Assembly (NCBI GenBank): GCA_030587525.1
Contig: JAUQYW010000720.1
Location: 1 to 32,679 of the forward strand
Reading direction: 5' to 3'
Origin: Candidatus Sigynarchaeota archaeon
GTDB lineage: Archaea; Asgardarchaeota; Lokiarchaeia; Sigynarchaeales; Sigynarchaeaceae
DNA length: 32,679 nt
Shown here piece after piece: positions 7,504 to 15,547 of this stretch. The position numbers were made by a program, and so were the translations under genes. The notes below the pieces were generated by a model. The model had not been told where the DNA came from, did not search any database, and saw only the letters and a program-made list of their open reading frames with translations. How positions within the stretch are numbered: position 1 is the stretch's first letter; the number at the start of each line of letters is the position of its first letter.

Positions 7504-8708
7504 GTTCCATGTTAAAATCATATTTCGAAGACCTTGAAAAGGGCCTGAGCAAGAAGCTCGCGGAAAAAGTGACTGCTCGCCGGACATTCATCCATGAAAT
7601 CGCCCGCATCGGCATGAAGATGTTCGATCCCGCCTGGTCGACCGCGTGGACGACGGTGTTCGTTCCATTTGAAATCCTGAACGCTATGGGCGTGAGCGGG
7701 CTATTCATCGAGTTTGTCGGGGCCATGGTGGCTGGTGCCGGCGTGGCACGCCCGTTTTTCGAGCGCGCCGAGCGTGAAGGTTACTCGACGGATGGTTGCT
7801 CCTACCACAGAACCATCGTCGGCGCGGCGTTGAACGGGATGCTCCCCGAACCGGATCTGCTGATTGCTGCGAGCTTTCCATGCAATGGCGGGGTTAAAGC
7901 GTTGATGCGCATCGGTGAGATCTACAAGAAAGACGTGCTCATCCTCAATTCACCATATCGCGACACGCCGGAATCCATCGATTATCTCGTCAAGCAATAT
8001 GAGAACATGATCGCCTTCATCAAGGAAAAAAATGGCCGGGAACTCGATGTTAGCAAATTGAAACAGTCGATTCACTACAACAACGAAGGTAGGGAATATC
8101 TCCTCGAAGCGTTCGAGCTGTGCAAGCATGTGCCCAGCCCAGCTAATTCGGATGACTGGAAAAATTTCGTCATCTACGCATTGTTGAGTGGCTCGAAGGA
8201 AGGCGTCGCCGTCGCAAAAACATATCGGGACGAGTTGAAACGAAGGCTCGATGCCGGCGTGGTTGGCGTCCCCGGCGAGAAACACCGGCTCCTTTGGGTG
8301 CAGAATCGGCTTCAATTCAAGACTGATTTGATCGATGTGCTCGAAAAACAATACAAGGCGAATGTCGTGATCGACGAGCTCAACTACGTTTATTGGACTC
8401 CCATGGACGAGGCGGATCCGCTCCGGAGCCTCGCCACGCGGCAAATCCGGCACCCGCTCATCGGGCCGGTCGAACGCCGCCTCCATTATCTTACACAGAT
8501 GGCGGGCGAGTTTAAAGTCGACGGCGTGATCAACCCGTCGCATTGGGGCTGCCGGCAAAGTGCCGGCGTGCGCGGCCTGTTCAAGGACGCGTTCCAGGCA
8601 ATAGGAATACCGCTCATCCATCTCGACGTGGATTGTGTCGACGAGCGCAACTATGCCCGCGGACAATTGCTCACGAGGCTCGAAGCCTTCATGGAACTCC
8701 TCGGGTAA
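7500..8708 (+). CDS. 2-hydroxyacyl-CoA dehydratase family subunit (HgdA/BcrB-like)
   Basis: This 402-residue protein is the second subunit of the dehydratase-type pair. It shows the two-lobed HgdB-superfamily pattern, with cluster-ligand candidates C100 (DGCSYHR), C128 (FPCNGG) and C351 (HWGCRQS) and the C-terminal signature RGQLLTRLEAFMELLG. The start is well supported: the ATG overlaps the previous stop (ATGA, 7500-7503) and is preceded by aggagtgat seven bases upstream. Differing N-termini and the tight coupling with the preceding gene argue for a heterodimer rather than recent duplicates. The last ~21 codons of this gene were copied downstream in a tandem duplication and persist at 11798-11863. 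Specific substrates (2-hydroxyglutaryl-, lactyl-, phenyllactyl- or benzoyl-CoA) cannot be distinguished from the sequence alone. Confidence 0.88.
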   Translation: MSSMLKSYFEDLEKGLSKKLAEKVTARRTFIHEIARIGMKMFDPAWSTAWTTVFVPFEILNAMGVSGLFIEFVGAMVAGAGVARPFFERAEREGYSTDGCSYHRTIVGAALNGMLPEPDLLIAASFPCNGGVKALMRIGEIYKKDVLILNSPYRDTPESIDYLVKQYENMIAFIKEKNGRELDVSKLKQSIHYNNEGREYLLEAFELCKHVPSPANSDDWKNFVIYALLSGSKEGVAVAKTYRDELKRRLDAGVVGVPGEKHRLLWVQNRLQFKTDLIDVLEKQYKANVVIDELNYVYWTPMDEADPLRSLATRQIRHPLIGPVERRLHYLTQMAGEFKVDGVINPSHWGCRQSAGVRGLFKDAFQAIGIPLIHLDVDCVDERNYARGQLLTRLEAFMELLG

Positions 8709-8767
8709 ACCGGGCACGTGGAACCGGCACGGTTGGCAAGATCGATCAAACCAACCGAATCTCCTTT

Positions 8768-8783
8768 CTTAAACTATTTAGGA
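8768..8783 (+). promoter_or_regulatory. TATA-like element before the first surface beta-propeller gene
   Basis: The stretch ttcttaaactatttagg lies 75-90 bases before the ATG at 8860. A related atttagg sequence lies about the same distance before the duplicated gene (around 11930-11941), so the promoter was duplicated with its gene. Retention in both copies supports function. Confidence 0.4.
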
Positions 8784-8859
8784 AACCTCAGAACTTTTTT
8801 CCATTAAGGGTGTTTGGAAGTTTTCCCGTCGATTTCGAGGGAGAAGGTAGGTTGTTTTC

Positions 8860-11724
8860 ATGCAGCATAGTAAACGAATGAACTTTTTTTGGGCAGTTTC
8901 GAGCATCGCGATGCTCGTGTGCTTCGCGTTCGCCGCGAACCAGTCCAACGCTCAACTACGAGGCCAAACCTTTGGCCAAGATGGTACCACGCAGCTTTCG
9001 AGTCAATTCCAGCAGGATTGGTTTCACCTCCGGGGAACGACTCCGAGTACGGTCTTCAACGATCTCGTGCAGAACGGATCAGACCTGTATGTCGCCGGGA
9101 GGATCAGCAATAACGCGCTAGGCTTGGGCCTTGATATGCTCGTCGCCAGGTACGATACCGCGAGAAATCTCGTGAAAAACGTCACCTGGGGGCCGACTAC
9201 CGATAGCACGTACCAGGCCGCTTTTGGCATTGCCGTATCGGGGAATGCCATCTTCGTCGCGGGATATTCCGCGGAGAAGGCGCTGGTTGTTAAGTTTGAT
9301 CAGAACTTAAACTACGTGTGGAACAGCACACTTGGTAAGACGTCGTGTTCCGGTTGTCTGGCAGATATTGCATTGAACGGAACGAGCATCTACGTGTGTG
9401 GATATAGTTACATGACCCCGACCTCGTTCGATGGCATCGTCTTGAAGTACAATAGCAGTGGTTCGCTCGATTGGAACCAGACGTGGGGAAGTGTAGGCGA
9501 GGACAGGTTCAGCAGCATCGTCATCGATGGGGACCTGGTGCGCGTGTTTGGTACCACGAGCAGTTACGGCGCGGGAAGTAACGACATAGTCATGGTCACC
9601 TACGATGCAGATGGCAATTACAAGAATTACAGCTGCTGGGGAACAGGCATGTCGGAGTGGTGTTTAGATGCCATAAAACTCGGTGGATTCTTTTACATAG
9701 CGGGGGAGCAATACATTACAGGCAAGGGAATGGATGGAGCGCTGGTAAAGCTGGATACGAGCGGAAATCAAGTGTGGAACAGGACGTGGGGCAATCCGGA
9801 TAACGATAAATGCAATTGCATCACGTCAAATGGAACGCACCTCTTCGTCGCGGGTGTTTCATACATCCAGGAGGATAATCAAGCATTCTTCATCGAATAT
9901 GACGAGGACGGAGGAATGCATGGCGAAAGGACGTTTGGTGTTGCCTTGGACTACGAAGAAGTGCTCGGCATCTTGATCACGGGCAACCGCATCTTCACTT
10001 GTGGGGTTGACCAATTGAACACCGGCGGTGATCAAGGCTTCATCGCGATGTTCACATCACTACAAAGCGGTCCGTCGAGCCTCCAGCAATCATGGAGTCA
10101 TCCATGGGGTGGCGCAAATGACGAGGAATTCGACGACGTGGTCGTGTATAATGGATCGATCTATGCCACTGGCTATTCCGATAGTTATGGGGAAGACGGA
10201 TTCCCGGACCTCGTCGTCGTTCGTTACGACGATCACGGAAACCTGGTCTCGAACTTCTCGTGGAATCCTGCGGGAACATTAACTGGCATCCGTATCGCCG
10301 TTGATGCAGGGGGTATCTATGTCGCAGCGTGCTGGGATAGCGCCACCGGAGGTCGGAGGCTTGTAAATTTAGTCAAGTTCAACGCCAACGGCAATCACGA
10401 AAATCACACGTGGGGAAAAAATACCTTTGATTTGCTCGGTATCAAATCTCTGGTAGTGAACGGCACTGATGTCTTCGTGTCCGGCGTTTATCGCGAGGAC
10501 GGCGCGAGTAATTTTGATTTTGATGCTTTTGTCGTGAAGTTTTACGGCAATGGAACGCAAGCATGGAACGTGACGACAGGGGTTGGTACAAAGTACGACC
10601 AGTTCACCACGGTTTGCATCGATGGCGGAATCGTTCGCATCCTAGGTTCAATTGATGGTTATGGACTAGATCCGCACCTGATTTTAAACAATTACGATGC
10701 GCAGGGAAGTCTCATCAATAGCACCCGGTTAGGAACCCCGCAAGATTTGCTCGCTGATGCTATCCTACATGGCAACAATTTCTACGTAGCAGGATCAAGC
10801 ACGGTTGAGGGCACAGAGACGGCCACGTTCGTCGCCAAGTTCGACATCAACGGGAACGAGCTTTGGCGCACGGGGTGGGACAAGGACGGCTATGATTATC
10901 CGTCTTCGATCGCCACGAACGGCACCGACTTGTTCGTCGCTGGCATTTCCGGAGACACCGCTGGCACGTACCTCTCGAGCCTCCTCGATCTCGACATGAA
11001 CGGGACGGTACTCGGATACAATCTCTGGAACGCATCCTCCGACGACGAGGCATACGGCATCGCGTGCGTGAATGACACGATCTACGTGGTGGGCATAATA
11101 TATGGCGCAAATGACAGCAACGCGTACATCACAAAATTTATACCCGCCACGGAGCCAGAACAGCCGCCGGCGGACACGGGCTGGATCGTTGCTCTCATCA
11201 TCATCGCCGCGATAGCGGGCGCGATCTTGGTGCTATATTTCCTCGACAAGAAAAAGGTCATCAATCTCCGGCCGTTTTTCAAGAAAGTGCGGGACACGAC
11301 AGGACCGGCCTTCACAAAAATGGGCAATGGCATCAAGGCCGGGTTCAGCAAGGCCGGGAAGGGGAAAGGCGCGGCGACATTAGGTGCCGGTAAAGTCGAT
11401 GGCGCGACGCGCGATACAAAAGAGGCGGCGCGGCAGAAAACAGCGGCGAACGAGGCGGCGCGGCGCAAAACCGAGGAGGAATCGAAGCGAAAAGCCGACG
11501 AGGAAGCGCGGCGTAAAGCCGAGGAGGAAGCGGCGAAACGAAAAGCTGAAGCCGAGGAAAAAGCATCGGCTAAGAAAAAAGCTGACCTGGAGGCTGTTAA
11601 AGCTCAAGAGAAGCCGGCATCTCCGAAGCCCGCGAAGAAGGCCGCGGCAAAACCAGCTCCCGAAAAACCTGCTACGGATGAAAAGGCACCAACCGTGAAA
11701 CCTGCCGGGAAGAAAAAGAAATGA
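8860..11724 (+). CDS. Surface beta-propeller protein with membrane anchor and charged Ala/Lys/Glu cytoplasmic tail (copy 1)
   Basis: This 954-residue protein has a signal peptide (residues 1 to about 32). Its ectodomain of about 740 residues consists of propeller-type repeats of 45-60 residues, each with an iaVxGNxIfVAGYS-like strand and a WNxTWG-like closing motif; the repeat resembles the SBBP beta-propeller family. A single membrane helix lies at about 772-797. The cytoplasmic tail is about 155 residues: a basic juxtamembrane stretch, then a long KAEEEAKRKAEE-type single helix or coiled coil (about 850-915), then a Lys/Pro/Ala-rich end resembling histone H1/TolA-like tails. Sequons suggest N-glycosylation. 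It probably links an extracellular ligand or surface layer to an internal partner; function is otherwise unknown. The ATG is supported by ggagaaggtagg upstream and by the paralogue. It is the first copy of a tandem duplication. Confidence 0.85.
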   Translation: MQHSKRMNFFWAVSSIAMLVCFAFAANQSNAQLRGQTFGQDGTTQLSSQFQQDWFHLRGTTPSTVFNDLVQNGSDLYVAGRISNNALGLGLDMLVARYDTARNLVKNVTWGPTTDSTYQAAFGIAVSGNAIFVAGYSAEKALVVKFDQNLNYVWNSTLGKTSCSGCLADIALNGTSIYVCGYSYMTPTSFDGIVLKYNSSGSLDWNQTWGSVGEDRFSSIVIDGDLVRVFGTTSSYGAGSNDIVMVTYDADGNYKNYSCWGTGMSEWCLDAIKLGGFFYIAGEQYITGKGMDGALVKLDTSGNQVWNRTWGNPDNDKCNCITSNGTHLFVAGVSYIQEDNQAFFIEYDEDGGMHGERTFGVALDYEEVLGILITGNRIFTCGVDQLNTGGDQGFIAMFTSLQSGPSSLQQSWSHPWGGANDEEFDDVVVYNGSIYATGYSDSYGEDGFPDLVVVRYDDHGNLVSNFSWNPAGTLTGIRIAVDAGGIYVAACWDSATGGRRLVNLVKFNANGNHENHTWGKNTFDLLGIKSLVVNGTDVFVSGVYREDGASNFDFDAFVVKFYGNGTQAWNVTTGVGTKYDQFTTVCIDGGIVRILGSIDGYGLDPHLILNNYDAQGSLINSTRLGTPQDLLADAILHGNNFYVAGSSTVEGTETATFVAKFDINGNELWRTGWDKDGYDYPSSIATNGTDLFVAGISGDTAGTYLSSLLDLDMNGTVLGYNLWNASSDDEAYGIACVNDTIYVVGIIYGANDSNAYITKFIPATEPEQPPADTGWIVALIIIAAIAGAILVLYFLDKKKVINLRPFFKKVRDTTGPAFTKMGNGIKAGFSKAGKGKGAATLGAGKVDGATRDTKEAARQKTAANEAARRKTEEESKRKADEEARRKAEEEAAKRKAEAEEKASAKKKADLEAVKAQEKPASPKPAKKAAAKPAPEKPATDEKAPTVKPAGKKKK

Positions 11725-11741
11725 TCGCTCCTATTGTGCTG

Positions 11742-11766
11742 AAACAACAAGTTGTTTTTTATTTTT
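11742..11766 (+). terminator. Small hairpin plus T-run terminator
   Basis: The arms aaacaac and gttgttt (11742-11748 and 11751-11757) form a very tight stem running into a T-rich tract 18 bases after the stop of copy 1. The T-rich tail and the following tttgctgc are conserved after copy 2 (14910-14942), so the terminator belongs to the duplicated unit. Confidence 0.55.
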
Positions 11767-11797
11767 AATCTTATTTGCTGCACGATTGCTCATTCAT

Positions 11798-11863
11798 AAG
11801 CGCAACTACGCACGCGGGCAATTTCTAACGATGCTCGAAGCGTTCAGAGAACTGCTCGGGTAG
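11798..11863 (+). pseudogene. Passenger remnant: duplicated 3' end of the dehydratase-type gene
   Basis: Read in frame, these 22 codons (stop TAG at 11861-11863) give KRNYARGQFLTMLEAFRELLG, which matches the C-terminus ERNYARGQLLTRLEAFMELLG of the protein encoded at 7500-8708. By direct comparison, 52 of 63 bases agree between 8646-8708 and 11801-11863. There is no start codon and no upstream part of the gene, so this is not expressed as a protein of its own. It marks the left end of a duplication unit of about 3.15 kb. Just upstream, ctcattcat (11789-11797) may correspond to ctcatccat (8613-8621), which would imply a further small deletion. Confidence 0.9.
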
Positions 11864-12016
11864 GTTCCCACACGTGAAATTAGTACTATGGATGGATCGA
11901 ATCGATATTTCGAAAAACACCTCCATGAAAGTATTTAGGAGCCTACCGACGATTTTTCTTTAATGTTGTTGAGAAGTTTTCCCGTGTTTACCGAAGGGAA
12001 GAGGAATGTTATATTC

Positions 12017-14884
12017 ATGCAGCACAATACTAGATTGAAATATATTTGGGCAGTTTCGAGCATCATATTGCTCGCATGCTTCGCGTTCGCCGCGAACAAG
12101 CCAACCATACACGTGCAGAGTCAGTTATTTGATCAAGATGGTAGCACGCAGCTTTCGAGTCAATTCCAGCAGGATTGGTTTCACCTTCGGGGGACGACCC
12201 CGAGTACAGTCTTCAACGGTCTCGTGCAGAACGGATCTAACCTGTATCTCGCCGGTAGGATCAGCAATAACGCGTTAGGCTTGGGTCTCGACATGCTCGT
12301 CGCCAGGTACGATGCCACCACGGGAAATCTCGGGAAAAACGTCTCTTGGGGACCAATTACTGATGCCTCTTACCAGGACGCTAATGCCATCGCCGTATCG
12401 GGGAATGCCGTCTTTGCCGCGGGATATTCCGCGGAGAAGGCGCTGGTTGTTAAGTTTGATCAGGATTTGAACTACATCTGGAATAGCACGCTAGGTAAGA
12501 CGTCGTGTACCGGATTACTGACAGATATTGCGTTGGACGGCACGAACATCTACGTGTGCGGATCTAGTTACATGGCCCCGGTCTCGGATGATGGCATCGT
12601 CTTGAAATACAACAGCAGTGGTTCGCTCGTGTGGAACCAGACGTGGGGCGGTACAGGCCAGGATAGGTTCAGCAGCATCATCATCGATGGGAACCTGGTG
12701 CGCGTGTTTGGACAAACGGGCAGTTACGGTGCCGGAAGTACCGACATGGTTATGGTCACCTACGACGCAGATGGCAATTTCAAGAACTACACCTGTTGGG
12801 GAACAAGCACGTCAGAGATTTGTTCAAGTGCCGTGAAACTCGGCGGATATTTTTACATGGCAGGGATAGGAGAATTCCCGGGCAAGGGGGATGAGGCTGT
12901 GCTAGTCAAGCTAGCTCCGAACGGGACTCCGGTGTGGAATAGGACGTGGGGAAATCCGGATACTGACGAAATTAATTGCATCACCTCTAACGGGACGCAT
13001 TTATTCGTCGCTGGTGTTTCCTACATCAAGGAGGATAATCAAGCATTCTTCGCCGAATATGACGAGAATGGGGGAATGCTTGGCGAAAGGACATTTGGTG
13101 TTACCTTGGACTACGAAGAGGCAATCGGCATCTTGGTCACGGACAACAGCATCTTCGTTTGCGGGGATGATGTATTAAACGCCGGCGGTGAGCAAGGCTT
13201 CATCGCGAGGTTCACCTCGCTGCAAAGCGGTCCTTCAAACCTGCAGCAATCCTGGAAACGCACCTGGGGTGGTTCAAGTTGGGACGAGTTCGACGATGTG
13301 GTCGCGTATAATGGGTCGATTTACGTGACAGGATATGCCGGTCATGAAGCATCTGAGGAAAACAACCTCGTTTTTAACCGTTACGACCCATCGGGAACCA
13401 TTATTTCAAGCTTCACGTTGAGTACCATTGGAAATGTGTACGGCTATCGCATGGCCGTGGGTGCAGACTGCATTTATGTCGCGGGAGGGTGGAAAAATGC
13501 CTCCATAAATCGAAGGCTGTTAAACCTGTTCAAGTTCGATCTAAACGGAAATTTCTTGTGGAATCGCACGTGGGGCAAAACAACGTTCGATACGATCGGA
13601 CCAGACTCGATCGCCGTGAACGGCACGGGCATCTTCATATCTGGAGCATACCATGAAGATGGCAAAAGTATTACTGATCGCGAGGGTTTCGTCGTGAAAT
13701 TTTACGACAACGGAACGCAAGCATGGAACGCTACAACAGAAGGTTATGGCACCCAGACCGACAGTTTTATCAATGTCATCGTCGATGGCGGGATCGTTCG
13801 CGTCGCGGGGTATCTCGATGCAAATATACCACAAAACTACCATCATATTCTTAACAATTACGATGCCGGGGGCATTCTCATAAACACCACGGCAATCTTG
13901 TCTTCAGGAGAGCATGGAGATCATCTTAAGGACATGATCTTGTATAACAACAGTTTCTACGTGACAGCTTCACACACGTTTGAGGGCGGAATAAGCACGT
14001 TTGTCGCCAGGCTCGATAAAAGCGGGAACGAATTGTGGCGGAGCCACTGGACCAAGGATGGATATGATTACTCGTCACGAATCGTCACGAATGGCACGGA
14101 CTTGTTCGTCGCCGGCATTTCCAGGGACGGCGAGGGAACGTATCGTTCGAGCTTGCTCGACCTCGATATGGATGGACGGGTGCTCGGGTACAAGCTGTGG
14201 AACGCGTCCCTTGACGACGAGGCCTACGGCATCGCGTGCGTGAATGACACGATCTACGTGGCGGGTGGAATATACGACCCCGTTCAGAGCGATGCTTACT
14301 TGGTGAAATTCGTACCCGCCACTTCACCCGGCCCGACGGTAGATACAGGCTGGATCGTCGCCATTGTCATCATCGGCGCGATAGCCGGCGCTGTCGTGGT
14401 GCTGTATTTCCTCGACAAGAAAAAGGTCATCAATCTCCAGCCGTTTTTCAAGAAGGTGCGGGACACGACGGGGCCAGCCTTCATGAAAATGGGTAATGGC
14501 ATCAAGTCCGGGTTCAACAAGACCGGGAAGGGGAAAGGTGCGGTGACCGCGGGCGCCGCCAAGGACGTTGACGCTGCGCACAAGGCAGAAGAGGCGCGGC
14601 AGAAAGCGGCAGCGGACGAGGAAGCTCGGCGAAAAGCCGAGGAAGAATCGAAGCGAAAAGCGGACGAGGAGGCGCAGCGAAAAGCCGAGCTCGAAAAGCA
14701 ACAAGCCAAGGAAGAAGCAAAGCGAAAGGCCGATGCCGAGGCAAAGGCAGCTGCCGCGGAAAAAGCCGCTCTGGAAGCTGCCAAGGCTAAGGAAAAACTC
14801 ACGCCCGCGAAGTCCGCGGCGACCAAGCCCGCGAAGAAAGCGGCGATTAAGCCATCCTCCGAAAAGCCCGCCGGAAAGAAATGA
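12017..14884 (+). CDS. Surface beta-propeller protein with membrane anchor and charged cytoplasmic tail (copy 2)
   Basis: This 955-residue paralogue of the protein encoded at 8860-11724 aligns along its whole length. It has a signal peptide (residues 1 to about 31), propeller repeats with WNxTWG motifs, a membrane helix (TGWIVAIVIIGAIAGAVVVL, about residues 773-795) and a Lys-rich juxtamembrane stretch. The tail carries a long Glu/Lys/Ala helix and ends in a KPAKKAA-type segment. The signal region, the first repeats and the membrane and juxtamembrane parts are almost unchanged. Middle blades and the far tail differ more, including the number of KAEEE-like units. An in-frame ATG exists at 11963, but 12017 is preferred: it aligns with the start of copy 1, and the sequence before it is homologous to the non-coding leader of copy 1. 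Divergence in the blades suggests the copies bind different ligands. Confidence 0.85.
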   Translation: MQHNTRLKYIWAVSSIILLACFAFAANKPTIHVQSQLFDQDGSTQLSSQFQQDWFHLRGTTPSTVFNGLVQNGSNLYLAGRISNNALGLGLDMLVARYDATTGNLGKNVSWGPITDASYQDANAIAVSGNAVFAAGYSAEKALVVKFDQDLNYIWNSTLGKTSCTGLLTDIALDGTNIYVCGSSYMAPVSDDGIVLKYNSSGSLVWNQTWGGTGQDRFSSIIIDGNLVRVFGQTGSYGAGSTDMVMVTYDADGNFKNYTCWGTSTSEICSSAVKLGGYFYMAGIGEFPGKGDEAVLVKLAPNGTPVWNRTWGNPDTDEINCITSNGTHLFVAGVSYIKEDNQAFFAEYDENGGMLGERTFGVTLDYEEAIGILVTDNSIFVCGDDVLNAGGEQGFIARFTSLQSGPSNLQQSWKRTWGGSSWDEFDDVVAYNGSIYVTGYAGHEASEENNLVFNRYDPSGTIISSFTLSTIGNVYGYRMAVGADCIYVAGGWKNASINRRLLNLFKFDLNGNFLWNRTWGKTTFDTIGPDSIAVNGTGIFISGAYHEDGKSITDREGFVVKFYDNGTQAWNATTEGYGTQTDSFINVIVDGGIVRVAGYLDANIPQNYHHILNNYDAGGILINTTAILSSGEHGDHLKDMILYNNSFYVTASHTFEGGISTFVARLDKSGNELWRSHWTKDGYDYSSRIVTNGTDLFVAGISRDGEGTYRSSLLDLDMDGRVLGYKLWNASLDDEAYGIACVNDTIYVAGGIYDPVQSDAYLVKFVPATSPGPTVDTGWIVAIVIIGAIAGAVVVLYFLDKKKVINLQPFFKKVRDTTGPAFMKMGNGIKSGFNKTGKGKGAVTAGAAKDVDAAHKAEEARQKAAADEEARRKAEEESKRKADEEAQRKAELEKQQAKEEAKRKADAEAKAAAAEKAALEAAKAKEKLTPAKSAATKPAKKAAIKPSSEKPAGKK

Positions 14885-14909
14885 TCGTGATCATCGACTG
14901 CGATACCCC

Positions 14910-14938
14910 GTTATTTTTTATTTTTAAATCCTTTTTTG
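14910..14938 (+). terminator. T-run terminator after copy 2
   Basis: T-rich tracts (ttattttttatttttaaatccttttttgc) lie 26-54 bases after the stop and match the terminator after copy 1. The far end overlaps the minus-strand toxin remnant by only a few bases. Confidence 0.5.
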
Positions 14939-14944
14939 CTGCGT

Positions 14945-15121
14945 TCAAATTCTTTTTTCCCAATATCCAGGCTTTCGATTCAAGGGATATTGGAGAATTC
15001 TTTGGATCGTGGAAAATACTTCTTCAGCAAACTCCAATCCCAACCCATCCTTTTGGGAATCGTAATAAGCCACAGAATCGTTAAAATCAGATTCCGCTTC
15101 AGGGTGAAATCGAAATTTCAT
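14945..15121 (-). pseudogene. ParE/RelE-family toxin with internal deletion
   Basis: The minus strand encodes 58 residues: MKFRFHPEAESDFNDSVAYY continues through DGLGLEFAEEV and IQRILQYP, then jumps directly to LNRKPGYWEKRI and a TGA. The first part is the classic N-terminus of the ParE/RelE type II toxin family, and the last part is its classic C-terminus. In intact members about 40 residues lie between them (the central strands with the conserved Arg and hydrophobic core). The coding sequence has therefore lost an internal in-frame block at the P-L junction. The start ATG (15121) overlaps the antitoxin stop (ATGA), the normal operon geometry. The product is almost certainly inactive as a toxin. 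Confidence 0.85.
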
Positions 15122-15351
15122 TTCCGGTACCGAGCATGTATTTTTTTAAAAACCTCATCCCCAGGAATAGGTTTGACCTTGCCGGAATCAATATCATCGA
15201 GACGTTTTTCTGCTTCTTCAGCCTAAGCTTGCTCGATATCTACCTTGATCGGGACATTCAAGCTTTCCAATAACTTGTCGATCAATTCTGTTCGTAGATC
15301 CAAGGGAAGCGATAGCACATCACGAAGCAGTTTTTCATTTAATGTAGCCAT
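15118..15351 (-). pseudogene. Addiction-module antitoxin (Unstab_antitox family) with nonsense codon
   Basis: The minus-strand frame encodes MATLNEKLLRDVLSLP, then RTELIDKLLESLN and VDIEQA, then a TAG (15223-15225, codon 43), then AEEAEKRLDDIDSGKVKPIP and a normal end before TGA. This is the short antitoxin family usually paired with ParE/RelE toxins, in which an AWAEEAExRL motif is typical. The TAG sits at the Trp position, so a single TGG to TAG change explains it. The stop overlaps the toxin start by four bases. Both members of the pair are damaged, so the module is decayed. A weak TATA-like gtatatta lies about 60 bases upstream. Confidence 0.85.
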
Positions 15352-15547
15352 TTTGGATGACATCCAATTGTTTCATTCATATTACTTATGCAAACCAGTT
15401 TCTAATATACTCTATGGGTTATGTGATCCTCGCTCGTAAAAAATACATTTTTGGGCTTATTTAACTTATCATTGTTCAGAATAACAGCAATTCCCCTTTT
15501 TTTGAAACGCTGCGAGGCTTGTGCAAAAAAAGGAAGGGATAAGGGAA
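15352..15547. other. Gene-free gap between toxin-antitoxin remnant and Cys-rich gene
   Basis: About 195 bases without a supportable gene. ORFs here are short and lack family motifs. The stretch presumably holds the old antitoxin promoter (minus strand, near 15408-15418) and the 3' end of the Cys-rich transcript. Confidence 0.4.

Noticed and set aside
7950..8717. Minus-strand ORF of 255 codons opposite the second dehydratase subunit
   Set aside because: Shadow frame of a gene with clear family motifs.
11345..11698. Arg-rich plus-strand ORF and Phe/Leu/Arg-rich minus-strand ORFs over the charged tail of the first propeller protein
   Set aside because: Low-complexity shadows of the Lys/Glu/Ala coding repeat; the same appears in copy 2 at 14296-14927.
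11963..12016. Upstream ATG extending propeller copy 2 by 18 codons
   Set aside because: This stretch is homologous to the non-coding leader of copy 1, and the signal peptide begins at 12017.
14936..15226. Plus-strand ORF of 96 codons after propeller copy 2
   Set aside because: It is antisense to the recognisable toxin and antitoxin remnants and has no motifs of its own.
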